A stretch of 64,000 nt of DNA, taken from NCBI GenBank assembly GCA_965116695.1, contig OZ220706.1, positions 3,658,001-3,722,000 on the forward strand, in the 5' to 3' direction. Made by a program: the position numbers and the translations under genes. Of this stretch, positions 15,997 through 24,226 are shown piece by piece. The notes beneath the pieces were generated by a model. It made no database searches, was not told the DNA's origin, and saw only the letters and a program-made list of their open reading frames with translations. Numbering within the stretch: the first letter of the stretch is position 1; each line of letters starts with the position of its first letter. Origin of the DNA: JAJDTT01 sp965116695. Lineage in GTDB: Bacteria > Acidobacteriota > UBA6911 > RPQK01 > JAJDTT01.

Positions 15997-17079
15997 ATGA
16001 GTACCCTGATCGTCCTGGCCAAGGTCTTCTTCTTCTTCAACGTGGTCATGGGCTTCGTCTACGTGCTCACCTGGCTGGAGCGCAAGCAGAGCGCCATGAT
16101 GCAGGATCGAATCGGCGCCAACCGGGCCAGTATCTTCGGCCTGCGCGCGCTGGGGCTCTTCCACCCCATCGCCGACGCCCTCAAGATGCTGACCAAGGAA
16201 GATTTCATCCCCAATCAGGGGAACCGCCTGGTCCATACCCTGGCTCCCGTCATCGCCCTTTTTTTCGCCCTGGCGAGCTTCGCCGTCATTCCCTTCGGCG
16301 GGGTCTACGAATTGGGGGGGTACACGGTGTCGCTCCAGATCCTGGACCTGAACGTGGGCCTGCTCTACGTGTTGGCCGCCATGAGCATGGGGATCTACGG
16401 GTTCGTTCTCGCCGGCTGGTCTTCCGCCAACAATTTCGCCCTGCTGGGAGGCCTGAGAGCCTCCAGCCAGATGATCGCCTACGAAATCACCCTGGGCGCC
16501 ACCCTCATCGGCCTGCTCATGGTCTTCGGGACGCTCCATCTGCAGGAAATGGTGCTCCAGCAGGGAGAGCTGTTGCTCGGCTGGATCCCGCGCTGGGGGA
16601 TCATCCTGCAGCCGCTGGGTTTCATCCTGTTCACCACCGCCGCGCTGGCCGAGACCAAGCGGGTCCCCTTCGACATTCCGGAGGGGGAATCGGAGATCAT
16701 CGGCTACTTCGTCGAATACAGCGGAATGAAGTTCGGCATGTTCTTCACCGCCGACTTCGTGGAGACGGTGCTGGCGGCCTCGCTGGTCACCACGCTGTTT
16801 TTTGGGGGCTGGCAAGTGCCGTACCTCGCGGCGGCCGGATTCGAGTTTCCGTGGGGCGCCGCCTGGCCTCTGTCCCAGGCCGTGGTGATGCTGCTCCAGG
16901 TCGGCGCGTTTCTTTTCAAGGTCTCGGTCTTCTGCTTCATCTTCATGCTCATTCGCTGGACCCTGCCCCGATTCCGCTGGGACCAGCTCCTGAGGTTGGG
17001 TTGGACCATGGTGCTGCCCCTCTCCATCCTCAATATCCTGGTGACGGGGGTGGTCCTCCTGTGGCAGGGAACGAAATGA
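15997..17079 (+). CDS. nuoH: NADH-quinone oxidoreductase subunit H
   Basis: A 360-residue membrane subunit with about eight transmembrane helices that forms part of the quinone channel at the heel of complex I. Signatures are LERKQSAMMQDRIGANRA, GLFHPIADALKMLTKEDF, and the loop AETKRVPFDIPEGESEIIGYFVEYSGMKFGMFF with its conserved glutamates. Start at ATG 15997 (MSTLIVLAK). It follows nuoG after 23 bp. Confidence 0.95.
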   Translation: MSTLIVLAKVFFFFNVVMGFVYVLTWLERKQSAMMQDRIGANRASIFGLRALGLFHPIADALKMLTKEDFIPNQGNRLVHTLAPVIALFFALASFAVIPFGGVYELGGYTVSLQILDLNVGLLYVLAAMSMGIYGFVLAGWSSANNFALLGGLRASSQMIAYEITLGATLIGLLMVFGTLHLQEMVLQQGELLLGWIPRWGIILQPLGFILFTTAALAETKRVPFDIPEGESEIIGYFVEYSGMKFGMFFTADFVETVLAASLVTTLFFGGWQVPYLAAAGFEFPWGAAWPLSQAVVMLLQVGAFLFKVSVFCFIFMLIRWTLPRFRWDQLLRLGWTMVLPLSILNILVTGVVLLWQGTK

Positions 17080-17169
17080 TGCCGAAAGCTCTTTCTTGCC
17101 AGAGGCGGGCCGGTCGGCGTAATCTCAAGGCCGTCGGACGCGGCCACGGTAAATGAACGGGAACTGATC

Positions 17170-17706
17170 ATGGCCATCAAGAAGGTCGAGGTCACGCTGA
17201 GTTTCTGGGAATCCACCTATCTCCCGGAGATCCTGAAGGGACTCCGGCTCACGGCGCGCCATTTCTTCCGCAACATCCTCATTCACATGGCCCACAAGGT
17301 GGGATTGGCGCGGCATCTCCGCGGCGCCGAGACCTATCAGTATCCGGAGGAGCGGCGGCCGCTGGCGTCCCGGCTGCGGACCCTGCACCGGCTGACCCGC
17401 CGGGACGACGGGTCCCCCCGGTGCGTGGCCTGCATGATGTGCGAGACGGCCTGTCCCGCCCGCTGCATCTACATCGTGGGCGGCGAGCACCCCAATCCCC
17501 AGATCGAAAAGTACCCGGTGCGGTTCGACATCGACCTGGGCCTGTGCGTCTTCTGCGGTTACTGCGTGGAGGCGTGTCCCGAGGACGCCATCCGGATGGA
17601 CACGGGAATTCTGGAGTTCTCCTCCTACTCGCGGGAAGGCATGATCTACGACATGGAGAAGCTCCTGGAGCACTCGCCGGCGCCTCAGGCCCCCAAACCG
17701 GATTGA
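17170..17706 (+). CDS. nuoI: NADH-quinone oxidoreductase subunit I
   Basis: A 178-residue 8Fe ferredoxin-like subunit with clusters N6a and N6b, ligated by CVACMMCETACP and CVFCGYCVEACP. The N-terminus is an amphipathic membrane-associated helix pair (EILKGLRLTARHFFRN). It is the last nuo gene here: nuoJKLMN do not follow, and lipB converges 33 bp downstream. The membrane proton-pumping subunits must be encoded elsewhere, or the complex is partial. Confidence 0.95.
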   Translation: MAIKKVEVTLSFWESTYLPEILKGLRLTARHFFRNILIHMAHKVGLARHLRGAETYQYPEERRPLASRLRTLHRLTRRDDGSPRCVACMMCETACPARCIYIVGGEHPNPQIEKYPVRFDIDLGLCVFCGYCVEACPEDAIRMDTGILEFSSYSREGMIYDMEKLLEHSPAPQAPKPD

Positions 17707-17739
17707 CGCTCCAACCGGCGGCCTGACTCCTTCGTTCTC

Positions 17740-18360
17740 TCAACCGAAGACCCGGCGGAAGGAACGCCAGTAGACCTCCTTGACCTCCTCCATGGCCGGC
17801 GCGGCGCCTGCCTCGGCCGCCAGCGAAGTCATGGGGCATCCCGCCATGCCGCAGGGGTTGATCATCCGGAAGTACCTCATGTCGGGGTTCAGGTTCAGGG
17901 CGAAGCCGTGCATGGTCACCCAGCGGCGCACGCCCACGCCGATGGACCCCAGCTTGCCCCGCCGGGTCCAGATGCCGGTCAGGCCCTCCCTGCGGAACGC
18001 CTGCACCCCGAAATGGGACGCCGTGTCCAGCAGGCTCTGCTCCAGGGTCCGCAGGAACAACCCCACGTCGCGCCCCCGCCCCCGCAGGTCCAGATGCGGA
18101 TACCCGACCAGTTGCCCTGGCCCGTGATACGTCACGTCGCCCCCGCGATTGATTCGAACCAGATCGATGGGATGCCCGTCAGGATCGGAGGAAGCCAACA
18201 GGTTCCGGGCGTTGCCCCCGCTCCCCACGGTAAACACGTGGGGATGCACGACCAGATGAAGGGTCTCCTCCTGGCGGCCCGACGCAACCCGGCGGACCGT
18301 CTGGTCCTGAAGCGCAAAGGCCTCCGAGAACGGCAGCATCCCGAGGTCATGGAGAATCAC
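17740..18360 (-). CDS. lipB: Octanoyl-[ACP]:protein N-octanoyltransferase
   Basis: A 206-residue enzyme that moves octanoate from ACP to lipoyl domains, the step before LipA. The thioester-forming cysteine lies in NPCGMAGCPMTSL, and the catalytic lysine in RRGKLGSIGVGVRRWVTMHG. The substrate-site motif GGDVTYHGPGQLVGYPHLDL is complete. I chose GTG at 18360 because VILHDLG aligns with the usual LipB N-terminus; ATG at 18339 would remove it. The frame stays open upstream only because it runs into a transposase relic. Confidence 0.92.
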   Translation of the reverse strand: MILHDLGMLPFSEAFALQDQTVRRVASGRQEETLHLVVHPHVFTVGSGGNARNLLASSDPDGHPIDLVRINRGGDVTYHGPGQLVGYPHLDLRGRGRDVGLFLRTLEQSLLDTASHFGVQAFRREGLTGIWTRRGKLGSIGVGVRRWVTMHGFALNLNPDMRYFRMINPCGMAGCPMTSLAAEAGAAPAMEEVKEVYWRSFRRVFG

Positions 18361-18789
18361 GTGGAAATCGTAGCAGGGATGAGGTGAGAGTAGTTGGAAA
18401 AGAGGAATGAGGAGTGAGGAGTGAGAAAAGACCTCGTATGTATTCCCCCGTTCATCCGCACGATCTTTTCCCGAAGCGTCTGGTCCCGGCGAGCCCGCTT
18501 CGAGGGTGGGCGTTTCAACCAGGCGTAGTACCCGCTCTCGGGAGAGACCCAAAACGCGGCACATCACCCGACTCGGATAATGCGGGTCCGGACTCGCCGG
18601 GGCGAAATTCCGTTGCTGCTGAGTGTAAGCGGAGGGGAGTATCGGCAGGAACCCCCGGCGACAGGGAGAGATGAGCTTTCCCGGCGGGGATCGTGAAAGC
18701 TGTCGTCCGAAAAACAGGCTGCGCGACGAGCAAACAGGGCTTGCAGAAGCCCCAACTCTATCCGAAAATTCGGGTTGGGCAGAAAGGAG
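18361..18789. other. Gene-free stretch with IS3 relic
   Basis: A 430-bp gap between lipB and the FG-GAP gene. It contains a purine-rich low-complexity stretch with GAGGAGTGAG-like repeats at about 18400-18425, and the transposase relic annotated separately at 18421-18564. The rest, up to 18789, shows no gene, tRNA or clear terminator. Confidence 0.6.
18421..18564 (-). pseudogene. IS3-family transposase (OrfB) N-terminal relic, frameshifted
   Basis: On the minus strand, MCRVLGLSR starts at 18564. After a one-base frame change it continues as ESGYYAWLKRPPSKRARRD, then QTLREKIVRMN. This is the N-terminal HTH_21-type segment of IS3-family OrfB (consensus CRVLGVSRSGYYAWLKR). The catalytic DDE core is absent and no inverted-repeat ends were recognised. 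It is a dead fragment marking an old insertion next to lipB. Confidence 0.7.
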
Positions 18790-20256
18790 ATGGGTTTGCG
18801 ACTCGGATCCACGTCGACGTTGATGTTGGTGGTTGCGGTGTTCGCCGCAACGATAGTGGGAAACACCCTGCAGACGACGGCCTCTACGATGCTGGTTGTT
18901 TCCGTACCCGAAGGTGGCACGGTCGGCACGGTCTCGAAGAATTTTTCCTGCGGCGCCGGAGAAACCTGTGAAATCCAGATCGATGATGAATTCGATGAAG
19001 TGTTCATCCCCCAGCACAAGGTGGGCTACAGGTTCAGTTCCTGGAAACAATCGAACGAGCACTTCTGCGGCGGACAGAGAGGCAATTGCACCATCACAGC
19101 CGACACGGCCGTTTCGCTCTCTCGACTGGAACCGCTATTCGAAAGGGACGTGTCGTCTACTGGATACGCCGGAATCCGCAAGTTGGACTATACCGATATG
19201 GACACGGGATGGCCTTACTTTGCTACTGCTCGCGTATACGCGGACTTCGACGGTGATGGTGTTCTTGACCTGTTCAGGGCCGTCGGAAAATGGCTGTCAG
19301 TCGAGCGTCAACCCCTTGAGATGTGGCTTGGCAACGGCGACGGGACCTACCGTCGGAATGACCGTATGCTGGTCGACTCGACCACTGGCGGTTACCACCC
19401 CCGCAAAGCCGTCGTAGCGGATTTCAATGGTGATGAGATGGCGGACGTGATCGTAGCCGATCATGGTTATGATGCCGTCCCGTTTCCCGGAGCCCCCTTG
19501 TTGCTGTACTTGTCCACCCCGGACGGCAGACTGGAGAAGGCGAAAGGATTGGACCACATCATAGGTTTTCATCACTCGGTGACCGTGGGGGACATCGATG
19601 GGGACGGGGATACGGATGTATTCGCTACTGATTCTCACCCCGCCACACTCCTGATCAATGACGGCAAGGGAAATATGACCCTGAATAGAGCGTATTTGCC
19701 GAAGGACCTCGTCCGGGGGTACACCTCGGAATTGATTGATGTGGATCGGGACGGACACCTGGATCTACTGATCGGCGGCCACGAATTCTCGGGCGACACT
19801 TCCATGATTCTATGGGGAAGCACGGAACCCGGGTTTGTCAACAGCACAGCCAGCACACTGACTGAGGTAGCGGACTTTGGAATAGTCGTAGATATCGACG
19901 TCGCCGACTTCGATGGTGACGGCATTAACGACGTACTTCTGGACCGCGCTGGATCAGAACCTGGGAGGGGCTTCTATGACGGGATGTATCTTCAACTGCT
20001 GAAGGGAGGCGACAACCGTCGCATGTTCTTTGACATCACCGAATCCAGCATCGACAACGAAGAACTGCTCGAAAACTACAGCGAAGATGGGGCTCGGAGT
20101 CATTGGTTTGAGTGGATAATCGTGCAGGACTGGGACTTCGATGGGGATCTCGACATTGTGGTCGACGATATTCGTTACCGAGACAGCGACCGTGGTCTTG
20201 TGCTGATCAACAACGGCCGATCCGTATTCTCGACCTTGGAGGTCGCTCAACCCTGA
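18790..20256 (+). CDS. Secreted FG-GAP/VCBS repeat protein
   Basis: A protein of about 488 residues with an N-terminal signal-like segment (LMLVVAVFAATIVG). A cysteine-containing domain (about residues 30-115: FSCGAGETCEI, HFCGGQRGNCTI) comes next, followed by an integrin-like beta-propeller of FG-GAP/VCBS repeats. The repeats carry Ca-binding loops DFDGDGVLD, DFNGDEMAD, DIDGDGDTD, DVDRDGHLD, DFDGDGIND and DFDGDLD. Such propellers usually act in adhesion or ligand binding outside the cell. I used ATG 18790; TTG 18775 would add five residues. By eye its codon use is less GC-rich than the neighbouring operons, which fits an accessory gene. Confidence 0.8.
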   Translation: MGLRLGSTSTLMLVVAVFAATIVGNTLQTTASTMLVVSVPEGGTVGTVSKNFSCGAGETCEIQIDDEFDEVFIPQHKVGYRFSSWKQSNEHFCGGQRGNCTITADTAVSLSRLEPLFERDVSSTGYAGIRKLDYTDMDTGWPYFATARVYADFDGDGVLDLFRAVGKWLSVERQPLEMWLGNGDGTYRRNDRMLVDSTTGGYHPRKAVVADFNGDEMADVIVADHGYDAVPFPGAPLLLYLSTPDGRLEKAKGLDHIIGFHHSVTVGDIDGDGDTDVFATDSHPATLLINDGKGNMTLNRAYLPKDLVRGYTSELIDVDRDGHLDLLIGGHEFSGDTSMILWGSTEPGFVNSTASTLTEVADFGIVVDIDVADFDGDGINDVLLDRAGSEPGRGFYDGMYLQLLKGGDNRRMFFDITESSIDNEELLENYSEDGARSHWFEWIIVQDWDFDGDLDIVVDDIRYRDSDRGLVLINNGRSVFSTLEVAQP

Positions 20257-20296
20257 AGGAAAGGCCAACTCCGTACTTGCAAGCGAAATCATCACC

Positions 20297-22738
20297 ATGA
20301 AGCGTTCCGTGGCTTTTCTGTTCAAACTCTTCATGGGCGGAATTCTTCTGGCTGCAACAGCCTGGACGCAGACCGAGTCCGGCTGGAAAATTGACACGAT
20401 CGCGGGTACCGGGAAGCCAGGCCATGCCGGAGACGGCGGCCCGGCGGTCGAGGCGCAGTTGGACTTTCCCGTCGGAGTAGCGGTGGACAAGTCTGGCAAT
20501 GTCTACATCGCCGAGCACTACAGTCAACGTATCCGCCGTGTGGATCCTGCGGGGACTATCGACACCATCGTCGGTACCGGGGAACCGGGCTACGGCGGGG
20601 ACGGCAGTCGGGCGGTCGAGGCGCGACTCTCATTTCCCTCGGACGTGGCAGTGGATAAGGCCAGTATTCTGTACATTGCCGATACCGGCAACCACCGTAT
20701 TCGACGAGTAGACGCTTCCGGGATCATTTCCACCATTGTGGGAACCGGGGATGCAGGCTTCGATATGGACGGACCGGCAATCGAGGCGCGGCTTTCCAGT
20801 CCGAGAGTGGTGGTGGTGGACGGCTCCGGCGACCTCTACATCGCCGGTAACTTTAGCTTCGGGATTCTCCGGGTAGATTCTACGGGGATCTTGAATGAAA
20901 TCGCAAACTCCCATGAACCATTCGACGAGCCATGGGAATCCCGGGACGGGGGCATAGCGGTGGACAAGGCCGGCAACGTCTACATCGCCAGTATCTCCAA
21001 CGACCACGTCCGACGAGTGGATGCCACGGAGACCGCAAGTGTCGTTGCGGGCACCACGGAGCCGGGTTACGGCGGAGACGGCGGACCGGCGGTCGAGGCG
21101 CAGATAAACTATCCAGCGGGCGTGGCGGTGGACAGCTCGGGCAACCTCTACATCGCCGATTCCGGCAACCATCGTATTCGCCGGGTGGATCCCTCGGGAA
21201 CCATCACCACAATCGCAGGAACCGGGGTGGCGGGCTACGCCGGGGATGGCGGACCGGCGGCCAGAGCGCAACTGGCCTCTCCCGTTGCCGTGGCGGTGGA
21301 CAACTCGGGAAAACTCTACATCGTCGATCTTGGCAACTACCGGATCCGAGTCCTGACGCCACCACCAAGTCTGAACTTTGCGCATTTCGCCAACGGGGCG
21401 GCCATCACCTCCGACCTGGTGTTGATGAACGTGGGGACCACGCCGATCCGTCCCACGATCTCCTTCTACAACAAAGAGGGGCATCCCATTCCCGCAGAGT
21501 CGATCGTGGATGTCGGGGAAGATTTGGAGAGTCTGCAGGACGGGACAATAACGGTCCGGACAAAGATGGAGCCCTTAGGGGATCTGACGATATCGACCCA
21601 TGGTCGGGGGGAGTTGGTGACTGGGTCCGTGAGGGTGGAGGCCGACGGCCCCATCGGCGGGGTCCTGCGTTTTGACATCCCGGAAATCGGGGTGGCCGGG
21701 GTAGGCACCAGCCAACCCGTCCACGACGCCATCTTTCCAGCCCGTCGCCAAGGGGGCGGAATCAATACTGGCGCGGCCATCCGGAATCTGGGAGAAGCCC
21801 CAATTGTAGTGAGTTGCCAGTTGATGCAAGACGGGACGGAATTGGAAGAGAAGGACATTCCTGTGGACGGCAACGGACAGACGGCCAAGTTCATCGACGA
21901 GTTGTTCACCAAGACCGATACGTCGGACTTCGTCGGGTCGGTTCGTTGCACGGCTCCGGATGGTGAAATGTTCACCGGAGTGGCCCTGGAGATGGATCCT
22001 GGCAATCGGATCTTCACTACGCTGCCGCTGGTGCCTGTGGCGGCCGAAGAGCGGGCAGCGAGTCTGAACTTTGCGCACTTCGCCAACGGAGAATCCATCA
22101 CTTCCGAGGTGGTGCTGGTGAACGTGTCCTCCGCCGCCGCCACCCCGAGCCTCTTTTTCTACGATCCGAAGGGTAATTCCATCGCCGGAGACTCAGTGGT
22201 GAATCTGACGGGCGATCTGGCGCTCACAGAGGAAGGGGCTTTGACCATCGGGACCAAGATCCAGCCCCTGGGCGAGCGGACGATATCAACCACTGGAGAA
22301 GGGATGTTGAGGGTTGGATCGGTAAGAGTGGTTTCTGACGGGCCGCTCGGTGGGGTCCTTCGCTTCAACGCTCCGGCCATCGGCGTGGCCGGGGTCGGGG
22401 TCAGCGAACCAGTTCCGGCAGCGATCTTTCCGGCCCGCCGCCAAGCGGGCGGAATCAATACCGGAGCGGCCATCCGCAACCTGGAAGCGGACCCGATGAC
22501 GCTGACCTGCCAGTTGATGCGAAAGGGTGCCGTGCTGGAGGCAAAAGAGGTCCCGCTGGCAGCCAATGGTCAAGTAGCCAAGTTCATTGATGAGATGTTC
22601 GAGACCGATACGTCAGACTTCGTGGGAGCGGTGAGATGCAGTGCGCCGGGCGAGGGCAGGTTCACCGGAGTCGCCCTGGAGATGGATCCCGGCGCCCGGA
22701 TCTTTACGACCTTGCCGATGATCCCGGTTTCGCGATGA
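20297..22738 (+). CDS. Secreted NHL-repeat protein with a tandemly duplicated C-terminal domain
   Basis: An 813-residue exported protein with a signal peptide (LFKLFMGGILLAATAWTQ). Residues about 30-355 form an NHL six-bladed-propeller-like region with repeats of the type VAVDKSGNVYIAE...HRIRRVDPSGTI-TIAGTG and GYGGDGGPA-EAQL linkers. From about residue 358 a domain of about 231 residues occurs twice in tandem. The copies start SLNFAHFANGAAI and SLNFAHFANGESI, share PARRQ-GGINTGAAIRNL, and end FTGVALEMDPG-RIFTTLP; the DNA offset is 693 bp. The C-terminal domain is not recognised. It follows the FG-GAP gene by 40 bp, so they may be co-transcribed surface proteins. Confidence 0.82.
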   Translation: MKRSVAFLFKLFMGGILLAATAWTQTESGWKIDTIAGTGKPGHAGDGGPAVEAQLDFPVGVAVDKSGNVYIAEHYSQRIRRVDPAGTIDTIVGTGEPGYGGDGSRAVEARLSFPSDVAVDKASILYIADTGNHRIRRVDASGIISTIVGTGDAGFDMDGPAIEARLSSPRVVVVDGSGDLYIAGNFSFGILRVDSTGILNEIANSHEPFDEPWESRDGGIAVDKAGNVYIASISNDHVRRVDATETASVVAGTTEPGYGGDGGPAVEAQINYPAGVAVDSSGNLYIADSGNHRIRRVDPSGTITTIAGTGVAGYAGDGGPAARAQLASPVAVAVDNSGKLYIVDLGNYRIRVLTPPPSLNFAHFANGAAITSDLVLMNVGTTPIRPTISFYNKEGHPIPAESIVDVGEDLESLQDGTITVRTKMEPLGDLTISTHGRGELVTGSVRVEADGPIGGVLRFDIPEIGVAGVGTSQPVHDAIFPARRQGGGINTGAAIRNLGEAPIVVSCQLMQDGTELEEKDIPVDGNGQTAKFIDELFTKTDTSDFVGSVRCTAPDGEMFTGVALEMDPGNRIFTTLPLVPVAAEERAASLNFAHFANGESITSEVVLVNVSSAAATPSLFFYDPKGNSIAGDSVVNLTGDLALTEEGALTIGTKIQPLGERTISTTGEGMLRVGSVRVVSDGPLGGVLRFNAPAIGVAGVGVSEPVPAAIFPARRQAGGINTGAAIRNLEADPMTLTCQLMRKGAVLEAKEVPLAANGQVAKFIDEMFETDTSDFVGAVRCSAPGEGRFTGVALEMDPGARIFTTLPMIPVSR

Positions 22739-22859
22739 CCACTTCGCCCACAGAGATCCTGTCTCGCTTGTTCGGGATTTGATTCGACCGAGACTCGCTG
22801 AGACTCCTAGCTTCTCTTGGACCGTAGAACCGGCGAGATCTTCCCTTTTACCCCAGGGT

Positions 22860-22883
22860 GTCCGTTAATTTCAGTTAACGGAC
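22860..22883. repeat. Perfect inverted repeat, 9-bp arms
   Basis: GTCCGTTAA and TTAACGGAC separated by TTTCAG, 122 bp behind the NHL gene. There is no T-run, so it is not a classical terminator. The left flank GGGTGTCC-GTTAATTT resembles GGGCGTCCCCTTAATTT at 24157-24173, on the far side of the tyrosine recombinase relic. These could be degraded ends of one element. The rest of 22739-23028 shows nothing I can name. Confidence 0.45.
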
Positions 22884-23028
22884 GCAGAAGGAGCTCCGGG
22901 ATCTCATCACGGCACCCCCTTCCGCGAGAGTCTACTGCCCTCCGTAGATCATCCCCACAGAGGGTAGGAGGTACGCATCAGCGAATGTGAGTTTTTCGTC
23001 GGAAGGGGCTCACTGAGACCCGGAATGG

Positions 23029-23643
23029 TCACGGCGTGTGGAGTTCCGACTCACTTGAAAGGGTTCGCCTTTTAGGCTCGACTGTCGGCGCGCCGTCCCT
23101 CCACTTTGAATCTCTGTGCCTAGGCGGGACTTCGTAGATGCTTCCCATGTGGGATCCGATGAAGAAAGGGATTGAAATCGGGATGGGCAGAATGAAGGTG
23201 GCGAGAACCTTTGTTGCTCCCGTGAGATGCTCGCCCGCGGGAACCGTAATCAGGGCACCTACAGCGGCAGAAGTGAAAAAGGCGGCCCATCCTGGCCATC
23301 GTTCCCCGATTGAGCGAGGGGTGAGCACCTTGCGCACATCCGATTTCTGAAAGGTTCGGATTCGTCCGTCTCTGTAGTAGCGCTCTGTGAGCTCCAGCGT
23401 CACGGAGTTGTCTGTAGTCGATAGGACACGGCCTCTGAACTTCTGTCCAGTTCCCGGGGGCGTCCTATCCTTGTATAGAGTCACCTCAGTCTTGGTGTTT
23501 GGCTTCACGGCCTGCACCGTGGACCAGTCCGGCAGGTGCCTCGCGGTGCAGCCTGACAGACTCGCGAGAAGCAAGAGGGGGACGAGCCCCGTTGCCGTGG
23601 TGTTCCTGAGCCATCCTCTACTCGTGCTCGTCAGAATTTTCAT
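23029..23643 (-). CDS. Hypothetical lipoprotein
   Basis: A 204-residue protein with a lipoprotein signal: basic N-terminus, hydrophobic core LVPLLLLAS and lipobox LSGC with Cys32. The mature part begins with a small beta-rich region (TEVTLYKD...GRVLSTTDNSVTLEL...IRTFQKSDVRKVL) that reads like an SH3/LSM-like membrane-protein-associated domain. A glycine/alanine-rich hydrophobic hairpin follows (WAAFFTSAAVGALITVPAG... VLATFILPIPISIPFFIG). Function unknown. It lies between an inverted repeat and a recombinase relic, so it may be cargo of a degraded mobile element. Confidence 0.65.
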   Translation of the reverse strand: MKILTSTSRGWLRNTTATGLVPLLLLASLSGCTARHLPDWSTVQAVKPNTKTEVTLYKDRTPPGTGQKFRGRVLSTTDNSVTLELTERYYRDGRIRTFQKSDVRKVLTPRSIGERWPGWAAFFTSAAVGALITVPAGEHLTGATKVLATFILPIPISIPFFIGSHMGSIYEVPPRHRDSKWRDGAPTVEPKRRTLSSESELHTP

Positions 23644-23686
23644 GGCGCCGACCTCCTCCGGGTGAGGTTAATCCCGTCAGGAGTCA

Positions 23687-24154
23687 ATGCGATTTTGGTG
23701 CCCGGATGGGCTCAAGGAACTGCAAGAAAGAGGAGTGCGAGCGTCCAGGAGAGTGGAGAATAGGGACAAGTCTCGGGAGGTTCCCGTGCGCCACGACCTG
23801 GACGAATGGATCGCGGCCTGTCTCGAAGGGTGCGGCTTGGGCGAAGCGCCCAAGGCAGATCCTCTTTATCGGGCCGGAGAGCGACGTGGGAGTCCGCTGA
23901 CTGAACGGGCCATATCGCCTCTCGCCGTGCAGCTGATGCTCAAGCGGCGGCTGAAGGCTACCGGGCTGCCGGAGATCCTCTCGCCCCACTCGTTTCGCGT
24001 CTTGGTGGTCACGGACCTTCTGAGCCAGAATGTGCCGCTTGAGGAGGTCCAGCATCTGGCCGGTCACGCCCACCCCCGCACCACCCAGATCTACGACCGG
24101 CGTCGCCGGCGCGTAATCGACCCGTCCGTCTTCACTCTTTCCTCATTTCCTCGT
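23687..24154 (+). pseudogene. Tyrosine recombinase (phage-type integrase), C-terminal remnant
   Basis: Only the C-terminal half of a site-specific integrase is present. EVPVRHDLDEWIAACLEG corresponds to the KRHEVP-HHNL segment, then comes DPLYRAGERRGSPLTERAISP. The catalytic SPHSFR (His and Arg), GHAHPRTT (second His) and tyrosine in TQIYDRR follow. The N-terminal SAM-like DNA-binding domain and the first catalytic Arg/Lys region are missing, with no start codon in a proper context. Past YDRR the sequence degenerates. It is an inactive relic marking the right side of the accessory stretch. Confidence 0.75.
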
Positions 24155-24226
24155 CCGGGCGTCCCCTTAATTTTTTGGTAGATTGACCGCTCCCGGGATG
24201 TATGACCCGCAAGCGGCGCCACTGCA

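Noticed and set aside
18432..19062. A long N-terminal extension of LipB
   Set aside because: The extra sequence is a frameshifted IS3 transposase relic read in another frame; LipB family length and alignment place the start near 18360.
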